Source of the DNA: Pyxidicoccus parkwaysis
GTDB lineage: Bacteria; Myxococcota; Myxococcia; Myxococcales; Myxococcaceae
Assembly (NCBI RefSeq): GCF_017301735.1
Contig: NZ_CP071090.1
Coordinates: 1,054,001 to 1,118,000, forward strand
Reading direction: 5' to 3'
Length of the DNA: 64,000 bases
Shown: in pieces, positions 63,637 through 64,000 of the stretch
Layout: each line of letters opens with the position of its first letter
Numbering within the stretch: position 1 is the first letter of the stretch
The notes under the pieces: generated by a model
Database searches by the model: none
What the model was told of the DNA's origin: nothing
What the model saw: only the letters and a program-made list of their open reading frames with translations
Made by a program: the position numbers and the translations under genes

Positions 63637-64000
63637 ATGACTTCGAAGACTCCCTGGATGCGATACGCCCTGGTCCTCTGTGGCCTGTGGGCCTTCACCC
63701 CTGGCTGCGCGAACCCCGACGTCGACGAGGGCAGCGCGCCCCCGGGCTCCCACCGGCTGGCACCCGCCTCCGACGAGCTGGAGCCGTGCGGCGACCCCGC
63801 GGACGCGGGCACGGGCGACGGTGGAACCCCGGCTGACGCGGGCAGCGATGGCGGCACTCCCTCGGCGGACCTGGGCATCATCGACTACGTGCTGCCCGCG
63901 CCCGACGCGGAGGCCGTGGGCACCAACGCGCGCGTCATCGTGGGCTTCGTCGAGGCGCTCGACGTCGGCTCGGTCGGCCCCGCGAGCCTCGCCGTGACGG
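63637..64000 (+). CDS. Lipoprotein, N-terminal part (cut by the window end)
   Basis: The 121 visible codons give a lipoprotein signal (MRYALVLCGLWAFTPGCANP, lipobox TPGC) after a seven-residue leader, a Pro/Asp/Gly/Thr-rich linker (ADAGTGDGGTPADAGSDGGT), and the start of a bacterial Ig-like or SbsA-type beta domain (VLPAPDAEAVGTNARVIVGF, EALDVGSVGPASLAV). Such repeated beta domains in myxobacterial lipoproteins usually bind ligands or present surface functions. The frame is still open at the edge. An internal ATG seven codons in is an equally possible start. Confidence 0.75.
   Translation, partial: MTSKTPWMRYALVLCGLWAFTPGCANPDVDEGSAPPGSHRLAPASDELEPCGDPADAGTGDGGTPADAGSDGGTPSADLGIIDYVLPAPDAEAVGTNARVIVGFVEALDVGSVGPASLAVT

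Overview
The window reads as chromosome from a high-GC myxobacterium, most likely Myxococcaceae (Myxococcus, Corallococcus or Pyxidicoccus type). The evidence is very strong G/C preference at third codon positions, many lipoproteins with Asp/Gly/Thr-rich linkers, paired DUF1588/DUF1552 genes, DUF3703, an AHH-nuclease lipoprotein next to an Imm11 gene, and a PUFA-synthase-like megasynthase. I see no rRNA, CRISPR array, transposase, integrase or phage genes. Two tRNA genes (Val-TAC, Asp-GTC) lie near the right end.

Layout. 1-8.1 kb: a truncated response regulator, a half-size EamA transporter, a two-gene polar amino-acid importer (substrate-binding/permease fusion plus ATPase), an alpha/beta hydrolase, an SGNH hydrolase, a GspE-N-like protein, an Spx/ArsC-like protein and a beta-helix lipoprotein. 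8.1-18.6 kb: LysR regulator, outer-membrane barrel, ribose-5-phosphate isomerase, the DUF1588/DUF1552 pair, a pectinacetylesterase-family protein, a membrane-anchored hypothetical and a PAS-GAF histidine kinase. 18.6-28.4 kb: HelD/UvrD-like helicase, Cys-rich lipoprotein, ChaN/EreA-like lipoprotein, AraC regulator, DUF3703, a chemoreceptor with a DISM-type sensor, a 44-bp minisatellite, and a Tat-exported subunit with a GMC oxidoreductase. 28.6-34.3 kb: M16 and YpfJ-type metallopeptidases, an Asp-rich exported protein, and an XRE-cupin regulator coupled to a micro-ORF behind a palindromic operator candidate.

34.3-37.5 kb is the most accessory-looking segment: a 145-aa protein that is 41% methionine, a possible gene remnant, and a polymorphic lipoprotein toxin (AHH nuclease) broken by a one-base frameshift but still followed by an intact Imm11-type immunity gene. 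37.5-53.1 kb holds a VIT/VWA lipoprotein, GH15 enzyme, S9 peptidase, MFS exporter, a STAS protein with two tandem paralogues (C-terminal Cys motif), an orphan E2 catalytic domain, an intradiol-dioxygenase-like protein, a GFA protein and a YciI/DGPF protein.

53.4-62.6 kb is the standout: a three-gene operon encoding (ACP-ACP-reductase), a 2125-aa hotdog-AT-KS-KS(Cys-less, CLF-like)-KR-DH megasynthase, and a three-His-box membrane desaturase. It looks like a compact, re-arranged PUFA/heterocyst-glycolipid-type lipid synthase whose product may be desaturated. A perfect 13-bp inverted repeat lies about 300 bp upstream. After the tRNA pair and a strong terminator there is about 630 bp without a recognisable gene, then a truncated lipoprotein gene.
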